From contig NZ_CAJZCD010000002.1 of assembly GCF_914768045.1 (NCBI RefSeq), positions 372,001 through 436,000 on the forward strand: DNA of 64,000 nucleotides, written 5' to 3'. Below, piece by piece: positions 63,338-64,000 of this stretch; within the stretch, counting starts at the first letter, position 1; every line of letters begins with the position of its first letter. The position numbers and the translations under genes are program-made. This DNA comes from Snodgrassella communis (GTDB lineage Bacteria > Pseudomonadota > Gammaproteobacteria > Burkholderiales > Neisseriaceae). The notes beneath the pieces are model-generated. The model was not told the origin of the DNA, ran no database searches, and saw only the letters and a list, made by a program, of their open reading frames with translations.

Positions 63338-64000
63338 TTATTGATGCTTCTGACTTTTTAATGAAAAATGCATCCATATTAAACTGATACATACCGTACC
63401 AAACATCAGCATAAACGAGCTGGAACGTATTCCTGTCCAGTCCACCAATACCCCAAACATAATCGGCAACAGAAAACCACCCAGACCGCCGGCCAGACCG
63501 ACCACACCCGATACCGTGCCCATGTCCTCCGGAAACTCATCGGAAATAAACTTAAATACTGAAGCCTTACCAATTGCCAGTGCCACCCCTACTACAAACA
63601 GCAGCACTGTAAATACAATCGCATTTAAACCAATATGCATATCCAGATGGCCACTTACCGTGCGAATAGACATCTGCGTCTGCGGATAGGACAATAGAAA
63701 AAATGCTACCCAACATACCCACATCACCGCCCAAGTCACTTTATAAGCACCGTATTTATCAGACAGCCAGCCACCAAAAGCACGCAGTACACCTCCAGGC
63801 AACGAAAAACATGCCGCCAGTAAGGCTGCCTGCTTTAATGCAAACTGATATTCATTAACGTAATAGCTCACCATCCATAGCGAAATACCTACATAGCCAC
63901 CAAACACCACCGAATACAATTGACTGTATTTCAACACCTGCGGATTTTTCATCAGCAGCAGCTGCGCTTTCAAGCTTGGCTGTTTAACATTAGCTGCCTT
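63338..64000 (-). CDS. narK: Second NarK-type nitrate transporter, C-terminal half (runs off window)
   Basis: The frame is open to the window edge past the TTG at 63973 that the track uses as start, so the gene is truncated by the window, not in the genome. GGYVGISLWMVSYYVNEYQFALKQAALLAACFSLPGGVLRAFGGWLSDKYG and EFPEDMGTVSGVVGLAGGLGGFLLP match the NarK1 (proton symport) branch. Twelve bases before the NarK2-type gene, as in other narK1K2GHJI operons. Confidence 0.93.
   Translation of the reverse strand, partial: KAANVKQPSLKAQLLLMKNPQVLKYSQLYSVVFGGYVGISLWMVSYYVNEYQFALKQAALLAACFSLPGGVLRAFGGWLSDKYGAYKVTWAVMWVCWVAFFLLSYPQTQMSIRTVSGHLDMHIGLNAIVFTVLLFVVGVALAIGKASVFKFISDEFPEDMGTVSGVVGLAGGLGGFLLPIMFGVLVDWTGIRSSSFMLMFGTVCISLIWMHFSLKSQKHQ

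Noticed and set aside
1-64000. CRISPR array or insertion sequences
   Set aside because: No regularly spaced repeats and no transposase frame were seen.

Overview
The window reads as a low-GC chromosome segment of a Neisseriaceae bacterium, most likely Snodgrassella (bee gut) or a close relative. The evidence is the core gene order (purN–DUF3108–rsmB, tsaE–amiC, DUF441, DUF1841), protein sequences that resemble Neisseria homologues, and a tmRNA tag (ANDESYALAA) close to the neisserial type. The genus is an inference; no taxonomic marker such as 16S rRNA is present.

Layout. Bases 1–20,000 are housekeeping chromosome: a secreted hypothetical protein, a META/DUF4377 lipoprotein, a CinA-like protein, serC, a secreted FAD oxidase, a decayed gene at 5827–6664, a TlpA-type thioredoxin, arsC, a YdcF-type protein, hemL, an Asr-like basic periplasmic protein followed by a two-component system, a leftward cluster murI–purN–DUF3108–rsmB–grxD–upp, and rightward tsaE–amiC.

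Bases 20,476–46,628 hold two complete but different contractile tail operons in tandem, both leftward. Cluster A (20,476–32,955) is Mu-type: gp37, gp38, sheath, tube, gp41, tape measure, gp43, gp44, gp45, gp46, gp47, gp48, fibre and fibre chaperone. Cluster B (33,284–46,628) is P2-type: Gp37-like, FI sheath, FII tube, E/E', T, U, X, D, V, W, J, I, fibre and chaperone. No capsid, portal, terminase, integrase or replication gene is visible, and apart from a scarred fibre cassette every tail gene is open. This fits a pair of R-type tailocins (phage-tail bacteriocins) better than a prophage.

Bases 46,629–48,701 are chromosomal again: tRNA-Ser(GGA), DUF441, DUF1841 and ssrA (tmRNA). The tail block sits at the 3' end of the tRNA. 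A second phage-derived block (49,377–54,988) sits downstream of the 3' end of ssrA and carries the parts the tail block lacks: an M15 endolysin, two small membrane proteins (holin candidates), an antirepressor, two S24-family repressors and an unknown small basic protein. I infer that this single lysis and control block could serve both tail operons.

Bases 55,246–64,000 are a leftward respiratory nitrate reductase operon, narK–narK–narG–narH–narJ–narI (first narK cut by the window edge), for anaerobic or microaerobic nitrate respiration.

The most interesting points are the dual head-less tail operons, the different frameshift arrangements predicted in their two tail-chaperone genes, strong terminators placed inside the tail and lysis operons (suggesting antitermination or graded expression), the fibre-cassette recombination scar, and repressors that lack the usual Ala-Gly self-cleavage site next to an antirepressor gene.
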